Shown one piece after another: positions 16,950 to 25,359 of a DNA stretch of 50,052 bases; within the stretch, counting starts at the first letter, position 1, and each line of letters starts with the position of its first letter. Origin of the DNA: Sphingomonas sp. (GTDB lineage Bacteria > Pseudomonadota > Alphaproteobacteria > Sphingomonadales > Sphingomonadaceae); contig QFPK01000024.1 of NCBI GenBank assembly GCA_003248865.1, positions 1 to 50,052 of the forward strand, written 5' to 3'. Position numbers and translations under genes: made by a program. The notes beneath the pieces were generated by a model. It had not been told where the DNA came from. It ran no database searches and saw nothing but the letters and a program-made list of their open reading frames with translations.

Positions 16950-16966
16950 CGTCAGGGTTCCGTCAG
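16950..16966 (+). promoter_or_regulatory. direct-repeat box D (upstream of RND efflux operon)
   Basis: CGTCAGGGTTCCGTCAG, identical to box A. CCTAGC follows eight bases later, as at box C. The first gene of the efflux operon begins only about 20 bases further on, so its message may be nearly leaderless. Confidence 0.65.
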
Positions 16967-16988
16967 ACTCGCCGCCTAGCCGGATGGC

Positions 16989-18098
16989 ATGTCCAGACGA
17001 TATTATCCGATTGCAGGCGTGGCCGTTCCGCTCGCTTTGGCGGCCTTTTGGTGGCTTGCGCCGCATTCCGAACCCACCGCCGCGAAAGCGCCTGCCGATA
17101 AAGCGCAGACTGCCGCGGGGGTGTTGGTCGTTGATGCAAAGCGCGCGGCGCAAATGGGCATTCGTCTAACCGCCGCGACCGTTGCCGAGGAAGCCCCGCT
17201 CGTCACTATTCCAGCGGTGATCCAGCCTCCAGCCAACGCCCGCGTGGCGGTGGCCGCGACCTTCCCCGGTGTCGTCACCCGGACGTATGTGGTGGAAGGC
17301 GACAGCGTGCGGCAGGGACAGGCGCTTGCCACCGTCGCCAGTCGCGAAGTGCTGACGCTCGGCTCGGACCTCACCCGCGCCCATGCGCGTGCGGGCGTTG
17401 CGCAGTCCAATGCGGCGCGCCTGTCGCAGCTCAGCCGGGAGGGCATCATCGCTCCAGCCCGCGCGGACGAGGCGCGCGCCATCGCCGCCGAGAGCAATGC
17501 GGACGTATCGGAAAAGGCGCGTATCCTGCGCATGGTGGGCGGCCATGGCGGCAGCGGCTCCTATACGCTGACCGCGCCGATCGCGGGCCGCGTGACCAGC
17601 GCGGCCATCCAGACAGGCAATCCGGTCGACGGCACCACCGCGCCTTATGTGATCGATGCCGCAAACCGCTATGAAGTCATCGGGCAACTGCCCGAACGGC
17701 TGGTCGGTCAGGTGCGGCTTGGTATGACCGTGCATCTGCCACCTGACATTTCCGGCCGGATTATCGCCGTCGGTTCGACGATCGATCCCGCAACGCGCTC
17801 GGCCAGCCTCAAGGCGGAAATCCCGGCAGGGCCAGGCGTCGTCGCGGGCCGGGCGACCAGCATCGTGATTTCCGGTCCCGCACCGGCGGGCGCGGTCAGC
17901 GTGCCGGAGACCGCCGTCACAATGATCGACGGCAGGTCGGCCGTGTTCGTGGCAGCGCAGGGCGGTTACGCGGTTCGCCCCGTGACGAGCGGAACGGCCA
18001 GCAACGGCCGGATCGTTCTGCTCTCAGGCGTAAAGCCCGGTGAACAGGTGGTGACCTCCGGCACGAGCGCGCTCAAGGCGCTCGCCGCGGCGCGCTAG
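16989..18098 (+). CDS. RND efflux periplasmic adaptor subunit (HlyD/CusB type)
   Basis: A 369-residue membrane-fusion protein that bridges the inner-membrane pump and outer-membrane channel. It has an N-terminal membrane anchor or signal (GVAVPLALAAFWWLAP), a lipoyl-like half (GVVTRTYVVEGDSVRQGQAL), a short helical hairpin (about 125-180), the second lipoyl half (TAPIAGRVTSAAIQTGNPV), then beta-barrel domains. It is short compared with CusB and has no N-terminal metal-binding extension. The ribosome-binding sequence is weak. An ATG at 16984 is in another frame. It is the first gene of the efflux operon under box D. Confidence 0.9.
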   Translation: MSRRYYPIAGVAVPLALAAFWWLAPHSEPTAAKAPADKAQTAAGVLVVDAKRAAQMGIRLTAATVAEEAPLVTIPAVIQPPANARVAVAATFPGVVTRTYVVEGDSVRQGQALATVASREVLTLGSDLTRAHARAGVAQSNAARLSQLSREGIIAPARADEARAIAAESNADVSEKARILRMVGGHGGSGSYTLTAPIAGRVTSAAIQTGNPVDGTTAPYVIDAANRYEVIGQLPERLVGQVRLGMTVHLPPDISGRIIAVGSTIDPATRSASLKAEIPAGPGVVAGRATSIVISGPAPAGAVSVPETAVTMIDGRSAVFVAAQGGYAVRPVTSGTASNGRIVLLSGVKPGEQVVTSGTSALKALAAAR

Positions 18099-18107
18099 GC
18101 CCGGCCG

Positions 18108-21100
18108 ATGCTGCGTTCGCTCGTCGCCACAGCGCTCTCCTATCGCCTGCTCGTCCTGCTGCTCGCCGCTGTGACGGCAGGGCTAGGGATATGGGCCTTC
18201 GTCAACTTGCCGGTCGACGCCTATCCAAACATCGCCCAGACACAGGTGAAGCTAATCCTGAAAGCCCCCGGCATGACGCCGGAGGAGGTAGAAAGCCGCG
18301 TTATCACGCCGATCGAACAGGAGATGCTGGGCATCCCCAATCAGGCGATCCTGCGCTCAGCGGCCAAATACGCCATCGCCGACATCACCATCGATTTCAC
18401 CGATGGCACCGACATCTATTGGGCGCGCCAACAGGTCGCCGAGCGGTTGTCGGGCGTAATGGGCGATCTACCCGCATCGGTGACGGGCGGTCTGGCGCCG
18501 ATCTCCACGCCGCTTTCCGACGTTTACATGTTTACGATCGAAGGGCCGCTATCGCTCCAGCAGAAGCGTGAGCTACTCGACTGGACGATCCGCCCGGCGC
18601 TGCGCACCGTGCCCGGCGTCGCGGACGTCAACGCGCTCGGCGGCTATGTCCGCACCTTCGAAGTGAGGCCCGATCCGGTGGCGTTGGCCTCCGCGAAGCT
18701 TTCGATTGCCGATCTGCGTGCGGCAATCGAAAGCGGCAATCGCAACGATGGCGCGGGACGCCTCGCCAATGGCGAGGAAGCGCTGATCGTCCGCGCGGTT
18801 GGCGCGATCCGCAATGCCGAAGACCTGCAATCGCTCGTCATCGCCAGCCGTGATGGGCGCATCGTACGGCTGGGCGATGTCGCCTCGGTCGGCAGCGGCA
18901 GCCTCACTCGCTATGGCGCGGTGACGAAGAACGGCAACGCCGAAGCGGTCGAAGGGCTGGTGATCGCGCTGCGCGGGGCGGACGCCCGGCAGGTGGTGGA
19001 CGGCGTTCGCACGCGCCTCGCCGAGGTCGAGCGCGGCTTGCCCGCTGGCACGCGTATCAATGTGTTCTACGATCGCTCCGACCTGATCGAACGGGCGGTG
19101 GGCACGGTCGAAGAAGCGCTGATCGAGGCGACCGTCCTCGTCGTCGTGCTGCTGATCCTGTTCCTGGGCGACTGGCGCGCTGCTGCGATCGTCGCCGCGA
19201 CCTTGCCGATGGCGGCGCTCATCACCTTCCTCTTCATGCGCGGCATGGGCCTCTCCGCCAATCTGATGAGCCTTGGCGGGCTTGCGATCGCGATCGGGAT
19301 GCTGGTCGATGGCGCGGTGGTGGTGGTCGAGAATGTGGTCGAACGGCTCGGCCGCGATCACGATGGAGATACGCCCCGGCTCAACCATGTGTTTCGTGCG
19401 ACCAGCGAAGTGATCGTCCCGGTCTCGGCCGGCATCCTCATCATCGCGCTGGTGTTCCTGCCGTTGCTCTCATTGCAAGGGTTGGAGGGCAAATTGTTCG
19501 CCCCTGTCGCGCTCACCATCGTCTTCGCGCTCGCAGGCTCTCTCCTGCTGGCGCTGACGCTGGTGCCGGTACTGTCCTCCTTCGGCCTCAAAAGCGGCCA
19601 CCATGGCGAGCCGTGGATCATGCGCCAGCTTGGCCCGCGCTACCGCGTGCTGCTGGACGGCGCGTTCGCGCGCAAAAGGCTGGTCTATGGCCTCTCTGCT
19701 CTGGGACTGGTGCTGGCTGGCATAGCCTATGGCGCGGTTGGCAAGACCTTCATGCCGACGATGGACGAGGGCTCGGTCATCGTCCAACTCACCAAGCTGC
19801 CTTCGATCAACCTCGACCAGTCGGTTGCCGGTGATCTGGCCGTGCAACGCGCGCTCCGGGCCGTGCCCGAGGTCGAGGACGTGATCGCCCGCGTCGGTTC
19901 GGACGAAATCGGCCTCGATCCGATGGGCCTCAACGAGACCGACAGCTTCGTCCGATTGAAGCCACGCTCCGAATGGCGCGGCAACAAGGATTTTGTGATC
20001 GAGGAAATCCGCAAGGCGCTGGAGGGGCTTCCCGGCATCACTCCCAGCTACACCCAGCCGATCGAGATGCGCGTCTCAGAGATGCTGACCGGTGCGCGCG
20101 GCGATCTCGCGGTCAAGATCTTCGGCCCCGACCTCAATACGCTTGCCGATCTCGCCGGCCAGATCCAGCACACGCTGTCGGGCGTTCGCGGTGCCTCGGA
20201 AGTGCTGACGGTCGCCAACGACAGCGTGGACTATCTTCAACTCGACATCGACCGCGCAGCGGCCGGGCGGTTCGGAATGCCGGTCGACCAAATGCAGGAT
20301 GCCTTGCGCGCTCAGGTCGAGGGGATGCGCGCGGGTGTCGTGGCGGAAGGGCAGAAGCGGACGCCGATCGTCATCCGAGGCGATGAGAGCCTTCGGAAAG
20401 ACGCCGCGCGCTTCGCCGATCTGCAATTGCGCACGCCTGATGGCACGCTCGCGCGCGTCAGCGACATGGCGCGGGTCGCGCGCACGCAGGGGCCGGTCAA
20501 GCTCGACCATGAGAATGGTTCACGCTTCGCCTTGGTGCAGGCATTCGTCTCCGGGCGCGATCTGGTCGGCTATGTCGATGAGGCGAAGGCTGCGGTGGCG
20601 ACGAAGGTACGGCTTCCGGCAGGGTACAGCATCGTCTGGGGCGGCCAGTTCGAAAATCAGCAGCGCGCCTCGGCACGGCTGATGACGGTGATCCCGATCG
20701 CGCTGGGACTGATCTTCCTCGTGCTGTTGGCGACACTGCGCTCGCTCCGCGCGTCGCTGCTGATCCTCGCCAATATCCCCTTCGCCATGGTCGGTGGTCT
20801 GGTCTCGCTCTGGGTGTCGGGCGAATATCTCTCCGTGCCTGCTTCGGTCGGATTCATCGCCCTACTCGGCATCGCGGTGCTCAACGGGCTGGTGCTCGTC
20901 GCCTATTTCCGGCAGCTCCGCACGGAAGGGCTAGGCATGGCCGAGGCGGTACGGCTCGGCGCGCAGCGGCGACTGCGGCCCGTGCTGATGACCGCCAGCA
21001 TCACCGCCTTCGGCCTGGTGCCGCTCTTGTTCGCCAGCGGGCCTGGATCGGAGATCCAGCGTCCGCTCGCCATCGTCGTCATCGGCGGCCTCATCACTTC

Positions 21101-21179
21101 CACCCTGCTGACGCTGATCCTGCTGCCGATCCTGTTCGAGCGCTTCGGCGAAAGCGCGGGAGAACCCGAAAATGCCTGA
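18108..21179 (+). CDS. RND heavy-metal efflux permease (CusA/CzcA family)
   Basis: A 1023-residue inner-membrane proton-driven pump with the usual 12 helices and two large periplasmic loops. Family marks include NLPVDAYPNIAQTQVKL near the N-terminus, FMPTMDEGS and the helix-4 motif. That motif here reads AIAIGMLVDGAVVVVEN. It keeps the Asp of DGA and the Glu of VEN, but has Ala or Ile where CzcA has its first Asp (DFGxxxDGA). This is a hybrid between divalent-metal CzcA and CusA types, so the metal cannot be assigned. The start lies 10 bases after the adaptor stop, and the end overlaps the DUF3240 gene by eight bases. Confidence 0.93.
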   Translation: MLRSLVATALSYRLLVLLLAAVTAGLGIWAFVNLPVDAYPNIAQTQVKLILKAPGMTPEEVESRVITPIEQEMLGIPNQAILRSAAKYAIADITIDFTDGTDIYWARQQVAERLSGVMGDLPASVTGGLAPISTPLSDVYMFTIEGPLSLQQKRELLDWTIRPALRTVPGVADVNALGGYVRTFEVRPDPVALASAKLSIADLRAAIESGNRNDGAGRLANGEEALIVRAVGAIRNAEDLQSLVIASRDGRIVRLGDVASVGSGSLTRYGAVTKNGNAEAVEGLVIALRGADARQVVDGVRTRLAEVERGLPAGTRINVFYDRSDLIERAVGTVEEALIEATVLVVVLLILFLGDWRAAAIVAATLPMAALITFLFMRGMGLSANLMSLGGLAIAIGMLVDGAVVVVENVVERLGRDHDGDTPRLNHVFRATSEVIVPVSAGILIIALVFLPLLSLQGLEGKLFAPVALTIVFALAGSLLLALTLVPVLSSFGLKSGHHGEPWIMRQLGPRYRVLLDGAFARKRLVYGLSALGLVLAGIAYGAVGKTFMPTMDEGSVIVQLTKLPSINLDQSVAGDLAVQRALRAVPEVEDVIARVGSDEIGLDPMGLNETDSFVRLKPRSEWRGNKDFVIEEIRKALEGLPGITPSYTQPIEMRVSEMLTGARGDLAVKIFGPDLNTLADLAGQIQHTLSGVRGASEVLTVANDSVDYLQLDIDRAAAGRFGMPVDQMQDALRAQVEGMRAGVVAEGQKRTPIVIRGDESLRKDAARFADLQLRTPDGTLARVSDMARVARTQGPVKLDHENGSRFALVQAFVSGRDLVGYVDEAKAAVATKVRLPAGYSIVWGGQFENQQRASARLMTVIPIALGLIFLVLLATLRSLRASLLILANIPFAMVGGLVSLWVSGEYLSVPASVGFIALLGIAVLNGLVLVAYFRQLRTEGLGMAEAVRLGAQRRLRPVLMTASITAFGLVPLLFASGPGSEIQRPLAIVVIGGLITSTLLTLILLPILFERFGESAGEPENA

Positions 21180-21471
21180 TCTCCTGTTCACCCTGCATTG
21201 CGCTGTCCCGGACGCCGAAGGGCTAATCGACTCCATCCGCGCGATCTCCCGGGCGCCGATTCATATCCGGGCGGAGAATGTGCGTGGTCGTGACTTCGAC
21301 GATGCCGGGACAGCAGAGCGGGTCTCCGGCGAACTCAAGCGCACGACTATCGAACTGATCGTCGGTGAGGACATGGTGCCGGATTTGCTTCGCGCAGTGA
21401 AAGAAGCACGGCACGATCTGCCAGTGCGTTGGCGAACCGTTCCGCTCGTCGATCAGGGAAGGATCGCCTGA
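21172..21471 (+). CDS. DUF3240 family protein of metal efflux operon
   Basis: A 99-residue protein typical of DUF3240, a PII-like small fold often found beside HME-type RND pumps and copper-tolerance genes. No signal peptide is visible, so it is probably cytoplasmic, perhaps sensing metal or tuning the pump. It overlaps the pump gene by eight bases, and its TGA overlaps the ATG of the next gene by one base. It is therefore translated as part of the efflux operon. Its molecular role is not established. Confidence 0.8.
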   Translation: MPDLLFTLHCAVPDAEGLIDSIRAISRAPIHIRAENVRGRDFDDAGTAERVSGELKRTTIELIVGEDMVPDLLRAVKEARHDLPVRWRTVPLVDQGRIA

Positions 21472-22709
21472 TGCGGGTCGTCGCCTTTGCCTGTTGCCTT
21501 GCATTTGGCGCAACGCCTGCGCTCGCCCAGCGCGCCGACCTGCCGCCGGCAGAGAAGGTCAACGAGGCGCTGGACAGTCATCCCAGCGTTGCCGCCGCGC
21601 TTGCCCGTATCGAGGCTGCGCGAGCGCGCGGCGACATGCTTCGCAAAGGCCCGCATGAAGTGACGGTGAGCGGTAGCTACATCCGCCGCACGGTGGATCG
21701 CGAGGGCGGTTTCGACGAGTTCGACACGACGATCAGCCGCCCTTTCCGCCTGCCGGGCAAGGCCGCGCTGGACCGCAAGGCTGGCGCCCTGGGGATCGAG
21801 GTGGCCGAGAACCAGATGGAGGATGTCCGTCACCAGACGGCGCTGATCCTGTCGAGCCTCTGGCACGACTGGCTGACTGCCGGGACTCATTATCGAAACG
21901 ATATGGACACGGTCAGGGGGCTGGAAGAATCGATCGCGGCGGTGAAACGGCGAGTCGCGCTGCGTGACGCCGCCCAGCTCGATCTTGACCAGGCGCAAGC
22001 AGCGCTCGCTCAGGCCCGCGCACAGGCGGCATCGTCCCTCTCTATCCGCGAGCAGGCGCGTGTCACCCTCGCCGCGGCCTTCCCCGACATTCCCTTGCCA
22101 TCCGAGCCCCCGGAACTTGCGTCCCCGACGCTTCCCGATGTGGGGCTGGAGACGATGCGCGATCTCGTGATCGAGCGCAGCCACGAGATTCGTGCAGCGG
22201 ACAAGGAAGCGCAGCGCCTCGGCGTCACGGCTCAGCGGGTTCGGGCGGATCGTATCGCTGATCCATCGTTCGGAGTCCGTTTGTTCAGCGAGCGCGGCGG
22301 AATGGAAAAGGGCGCGGGTATCGTCGCCTCGATCCCCCTCGGCGGTGGCTATCGCCGGGCGGCGGCCGATCAAGCCTCAGCCGAGGCCAACGCCGCGCGC
22401 ATGGAATTGGCGGCGATACAACGCAATATCCAGGCCATCGCCAATGCGGACCTTTCCAACGCCCGCACCCGCTACGATGCCTGGCGCAACGCCGATCTAT
22501 CGATGCACAGCGCCGCCGACGCGGCCGCCAAGATGGCGCGAGGATATCAACTCGGCCAGATCGATCTGACCGATCTTCTTTATGTCCGGCGGCAGGCGCA
22601 GGAGGCGCACCGCCTGGAAATTGATGCCCGGTCGGAAGCCGACCGGGCGCTCCTGAAGCTTCAGATCGATTCACACAGCATCTGGGCGCCGGACGAGGAG
22701 AAAAGATAA
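21471..22709 (+). CDS. TolC-family outer membrane efflux protein
   Basis: A 412-residue outer-membrane channel subunit starting MRVVAFACCLAFGATPALAQ, a clear signal peptide. An in-frame ATG at 21429 would bury that signal behind 14 extra residues, so 21471 is preferred. Long helices rich in Ala, Gln and Arg (SNARTRYDAWRNADLSMHSA; GYQLGQIDLTDLLYVRRQAQ) are the coiled-coil tunnel of TolC/CusC proteins. It completes the adaptor-pump-channel set. CusC-like lipoproteins carry a lipobox cysteine, but none is evident after the cleavage site here. Confidence 0.88.
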   Translation: MRVVAFACCLAFGATPALAQRADLPPAEKVNEALDSHPSVAAALARIEAARARGDMLRKGPHEVTVSGSYIRRTVDREGGFDEFDTTISRPFRLPGKAALDRKAGALGIEVAENQMEDVRHQTALILSSLWHDWLTAGTHYRNDMDTVRGLEESIAAVKRRVALRDAAQLDLDQAQAALAQARAQAASSLSIREQARVTLAAAFPDIPLPSEPPELASPTLPDVGLETMRDLVIERSHEIRAADKEAQRLGVTAQRVRADRIADPSFGVRLFSERGGMEKGAGIVASIPLGGGYRRAAADQASAEANAARMELAAIQRNIQAIANADLSNARTRYDAWRNADLSMHSAADAAAKMARGYQLGQIDLTDLLYVRRQAQEAHRLEIDARSEADRALLKLQIDSHSIWAPDEEKR

Positions 22710-22710
22710 G

Positions 22711-23679
22711 ATGCTGTGCTTGCTCCTTGCCTCGGTCGCGAGCGAAGTTTCTTCACCGCCGCCATTTCTCGGACCAGATCAAGTCGCGTCGGTGCCGGCG
22801 CAGCCAAATTCGGCCGTAGCGCGCCCCGCATCAGACGCGACACGGCCCGCCATCACGCCACCGGCGTTCGAACTGGCGCCATCGGCCCCACAGTCTCCCG
22901 TTGAGCAAGAAGGCCCAGCAAGCCAGGACGCATCAAGCCAGAATGGTACAGCGGACGCAAAAGACACAATTGTCGTCACAGCCTCGTCGCGCTCAGCCCA
23001 CGTCGACCCGCTGGAACCAGCCAACCTCAAGTCGTTTGAAATCACGCAGTCTGTCGATCATGCCGTGGTGGCGCCAGTGGCCATGGGCTATCGGCATATC
23101 GTCCCTGGACCAATACGTGATGGCCTGCACAACGCGTTCGCCAATCTCGACGAACCTGTCGTTTTTTTGAATTTCCTGATCCAGCACAAGGTCGGCAAGG
23201 CCGCCGAGACCGTCGGCCGCTTCGCGGTCAACACGACGCTTGGCGCGGCGGGCCTATTCGATATTGCCAAGCGAAAACCGTTCCGCCTCCCGCATCGTCC
23301 CAATGGGTTCGCCGATAGCTTCGGATTCTATGGCGTGAAGCCCGGAGCATTTCTGTTTTTGCCAGTGGTTGGGCCGACGACAGTCCGGGACCTGATTGGC
23401 GGCCTGATGGATCGCATGGTGCTGCCCACCGCCATCGGCGTTCCGTTTAACCGATTGGCCTACAGCGCAGGGACCGGTGTGCCGCGGGCGCTCGACCGGC
23501 GCATCCGGTTTGACGCAGATCTTCGCGAGCAACGAGCACAGGCACAACCCTATGTCACAGCGCGCGAATATTATCTGCGACGCCGGCAGGATGAAATCGA
23601 TGTGCTGCGCGGGAAACGCAAAATGGCTGCCCCCACGCCGGACACTCATAAAAGCATTGATGAGCTACGAAAGCACTGA
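22711..23679 (+). CDS. MlaA (VacJ) family protein with extended N-terminus
   Basis: Residues from about 120 onward match MlaA/VacJ, the outer-membrane component that extracts phospholipids from the outer leaflet: NAFANLDEPVVFLNFLIQ, RFAVNTTLGAAGLFD, GFYGVKPGAFLFLPVVGPTT. Before that lies an unusual 110-residue low-complexity Pro/Ala/Ser stretch containing TIVVTASSRSAHVDPLEP. A lipobox is not obvious. The gene starts two bases after the TolC stop behind GAGGAGAA, so it is in the efflux operon. Its partners MlaC/MlaFEDB are absent here. A membrane-repair role alongside metal stress is inference. Confidence 0.8.
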   Translation: MLCLLLASVASEVSSPPPFLGPDQVASVPAQPNSAVARPASDATRPAITPPAFELAPSAPQSPVEQEGPASQDASSQNGTADAKDTIVVTASSRSAHVDPLEPANLKSFEITQSVDHAVVAPVAMGYRHIVPGPIRDGLHNAFANLDEPVVFLNFLIQHKVGKAAETVGRFAVNTTLGAAGLFDIAKRKPFRLPHRPNGFADSFGFYGVKPGAFLFLPVVGPTTVRDLIGGLMDRMVLPTAIGVPFNRLAYSAGTGVPRALDRRIRFDADLREQRAQAQPYVTAREYYLRRRQDEIDVLRGKRKMAAPTPDTHKSIDELRKH

Positions 23680-23810
23680 AATGCGCGCTGATCGTCTAAA
23701 CCACATCGAAACATTGACCGACCGCCTATTGCCATCTCCTCGCCCCCAGAGGAAAGCTGGACGGTCAGGGCTCGCTAGCAATAAGAACAAACCGCTGGCG
23801 AGCGGGGCGG

Positions 23811-23830
23811 GGAGATATCTGGAGATATGT
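23811..23830 (+). promoter_or_regulatory. tandem GGAGATATCT repeat upstream of lysR
   Basis: GGAGATATCT and GGAGATATGT lie back to back about 37 bases before the LysR start codon. Across the junction ATATCT-GG-AGATAT is a perfect dyad. LysR proteins often bind such interrupted dyads at their own promoters, so autoregulation is plausible. The rest of 23680-23866 shows nothing else. Confidence 0.35.
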
Positions 23831-23866
23831 CCTCGCCCCAATATTATCGAATCTGGCAGCAAATGA

Positions 23867-24793
23867 ATGCCCTTCGATATCCGCCTGCTCCGCCATGCCA
23901 TCGCCGCCGCCGATCATGGTAGCTTCTACAAAGCAGCGCGGGCATTGGGCGTGGAACAATCCACGCTGAGTCGAAACGTCGCCAGGTTAGAGCGAGTAAT
24001 CGGAGTCCAGATTTTTGAGCGGTCTCGCTCGGGAGTTAGCGCAACCATCGCAGGAAAAGACTTTATTCGGGGCGCCAGGCCGATGGTCGCTGGTGCAGAT
24101 AAACTGATCGCCGTGACGCGCGCCGCTGGTCAGGGTCGCGCTGGCGGGTTGATGATCGGACATTATTGTTCATTGTCGGCCGGTAATCTGCGGGCCACTG
24201 TGATTGGCTGGCGCGGTGCTCATCCAGACGTCGACTTGGATGGAGTAGAAGCAGAACGAGCCGTCCTGCTTGCTGGCCTTGATATTGGGGAGATAGATAT
24301 CGCCATTCTGGCGGGGGAAGCGGACCACGACGGCTATCGACGTGAGCCGTTCTGGAGCGAGCGCGTACTGGTCGCATTACCTGCCAGCCATCCCTTGGCC
24401 GAACGCGAGACAGTGCATTGGACCGATCTGCGCGGTGAGCGTTTTCTTCTCCCCGCAACGGACCCCGGCCCGGAAATCCGCCACATGCTACTCGGCCGCT
24501 TGTCCGTCTTAGGAATGCAAGCAAACGTCAGAATGCACCAATGCAGCCGCGAGACAATCTTGAACCTGCTAGGCGATGGACTTGGCCTCACCATTGTCTG
24601 CGAAGGTAGCACCGGGGCGCGCTATCCCGACGTGGTTTATCGGCCCGTTCATGCCGAGCAAGGGCCGATGCTGATCGGATATTCGGGATACTGGCACGAC
24701 GACAATAGTAATCCCGCACTTCGGCGCTTCCTCCATTTCATAAAGACCCGCTACGCGCTATCCTTCAACATCTCGGAGAATCCGGCGGAATAA
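23867..24793 (+). CDS. LysR family transcriptional regulator of the conjugative element
   Basis: A 308-residue LysR protein with an N-terminal winged HTH (AAADHGSFYKAARALGVEQS then LSRNVARLERVIGVQIF) and a periplasmic-binding-like effector domain from about residue 90. A LysR gene next to the distal end of a trb cluster is common in alphaproteobacterial ICEs, so it may control transfer genes. It reads toward the minus-strand trb operon, with one small gene between. The effector is unknown. HTH residues are intact, and the length is normal. Confidence 0.88.
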   Translation: MPFDIRLLRHAIAAADHGSFYKAARALGVEQSTLSRNVARLERVIGVQIFERSRSGVSATIAGKDFIRGARPMVAGADKLIAVTRAAGQGRAGGLMIGHYCSLSAGNLRATVIGWRGAHPDVDLDGVEAERAVLLAGLDIGEIDIAILAGEADHDGYRREPFWSERVLVALPASHPLAERETVHWTDLRGERFLLPATDPGPEIRHMLLGRLSVLGMQANVRMHQCSRETILNLLGDGLGLTIVCEGSTGARYPDVVYRPVHAEQGPMLIGYSGYWHDDNSNPALRRFLHFIKTRYALSFNISENPAE

Positions 24794-24816
24794 TATTCGC
24801 TTGGGAGCTAAACATC

Positions 24817-25125
24817 ATGATGCAAGGAAAGATATTCATCGTCGCTCTCGCCATGCTCGCCATCGGATTTGGCGCGGGATTCGTGCTGCGTCCGATCATC
24901 ATGCCGCCTGCCACGTCGGCGATGGCCGTCAGTCCTGCCCCCGTGATCGCCGAACCAGGGGCGGCGCGTGGGATGCAGTATTTCACCGCCAACCTCGATG
25001 AAGCGCGGCGCGTGGTCGCCGGATGCCGAGACGGCTCGGTGCGCGGCGACGAATGCGCCAACGCCCAGCAGGCGGTGACGGAAGCCGAGGGTCGGGATCG
25101 CTTCAAGAAATTCATGGGCCACTGA
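24817..25125 (+). CDS. small membrane-anchored protein, TrbK/exclusion-like
   Basis: A 102-residue protein with an N-terminal signal anchor (FIVALAMLAIGFGAGFVL) and a short periplasmic part with two cysteines (VVAGCRDG...GDECANA). The size, anchor and paired cysteines resemble small entry-exclusion lipoproteins or TrbK-alt proteins of these elements. Its final AEGRDRFKKFMGH is nearly the same as the end of TrbJ (AEGRERFRRFMGN), although the rest is unrelated. It is on the opposite strand to the trb genes and converges on DUF2274. The start follows GGGAGC. The exclusion role is inferred. Confidence 0.6.
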   Translation: MMQGKIFIVALAMLAIGFGAGFVLRPIIMPPATSAMAVSPAPVIAEPGAARGMQYFTANLDEARRVVAGCRDGSVRGDECANAQQAVTEAEGRDRFKKFMGH

Positions 25126-25137
25126 GGCCCGCAAGCT

Positions 25138-25359
25138 TCAATCGCTTTTTGCGCGCCGCCGCCGAAAACCGCGATCTGTGTCCATGAACCGCGTGACCAT
25201 CGGCCCGATCAGCTTTTCGGGTGCGGCAGGCGAGCCGCCTGTCTCGGCCGCCAGCGCCGCGGCATAGGCTTGCAAGTCACGATGCACGGCAGCCGGCAAC
25301 TCTATCGTGAGCTTGATCGGCCTGTCGTCGGCCAGCGGCCCCAGCTTCAACTTGGTCAT
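25138..25359 (-). CDS. DUF2274 domain protein
   Basis: A 73-residue protein starting MTKLKLGPLADDRPIKLTIE, a ribbon-helix-helix-like small protein usually found as the last gene of trb operons in alphaproteobacterial ICEs. It has a basic C-terminal tail (RGFRRRRAKSD). Its ATG overlaps the trbI stop by four bases, so it is co-translated. Its role is unknown; DNA binding or plasmid control has been suggested for its fold. The longer reading frame in which it sits is just an extension through trbI sequence. Confidence 0.8.
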   Translation of the reverse strand: MTKLKLGPLADDRPIKLTIELPAAVHRDLQAYAAALAAETGGSPAAPEKLIGPMVTRFMDTDRGFRRRRAKSD

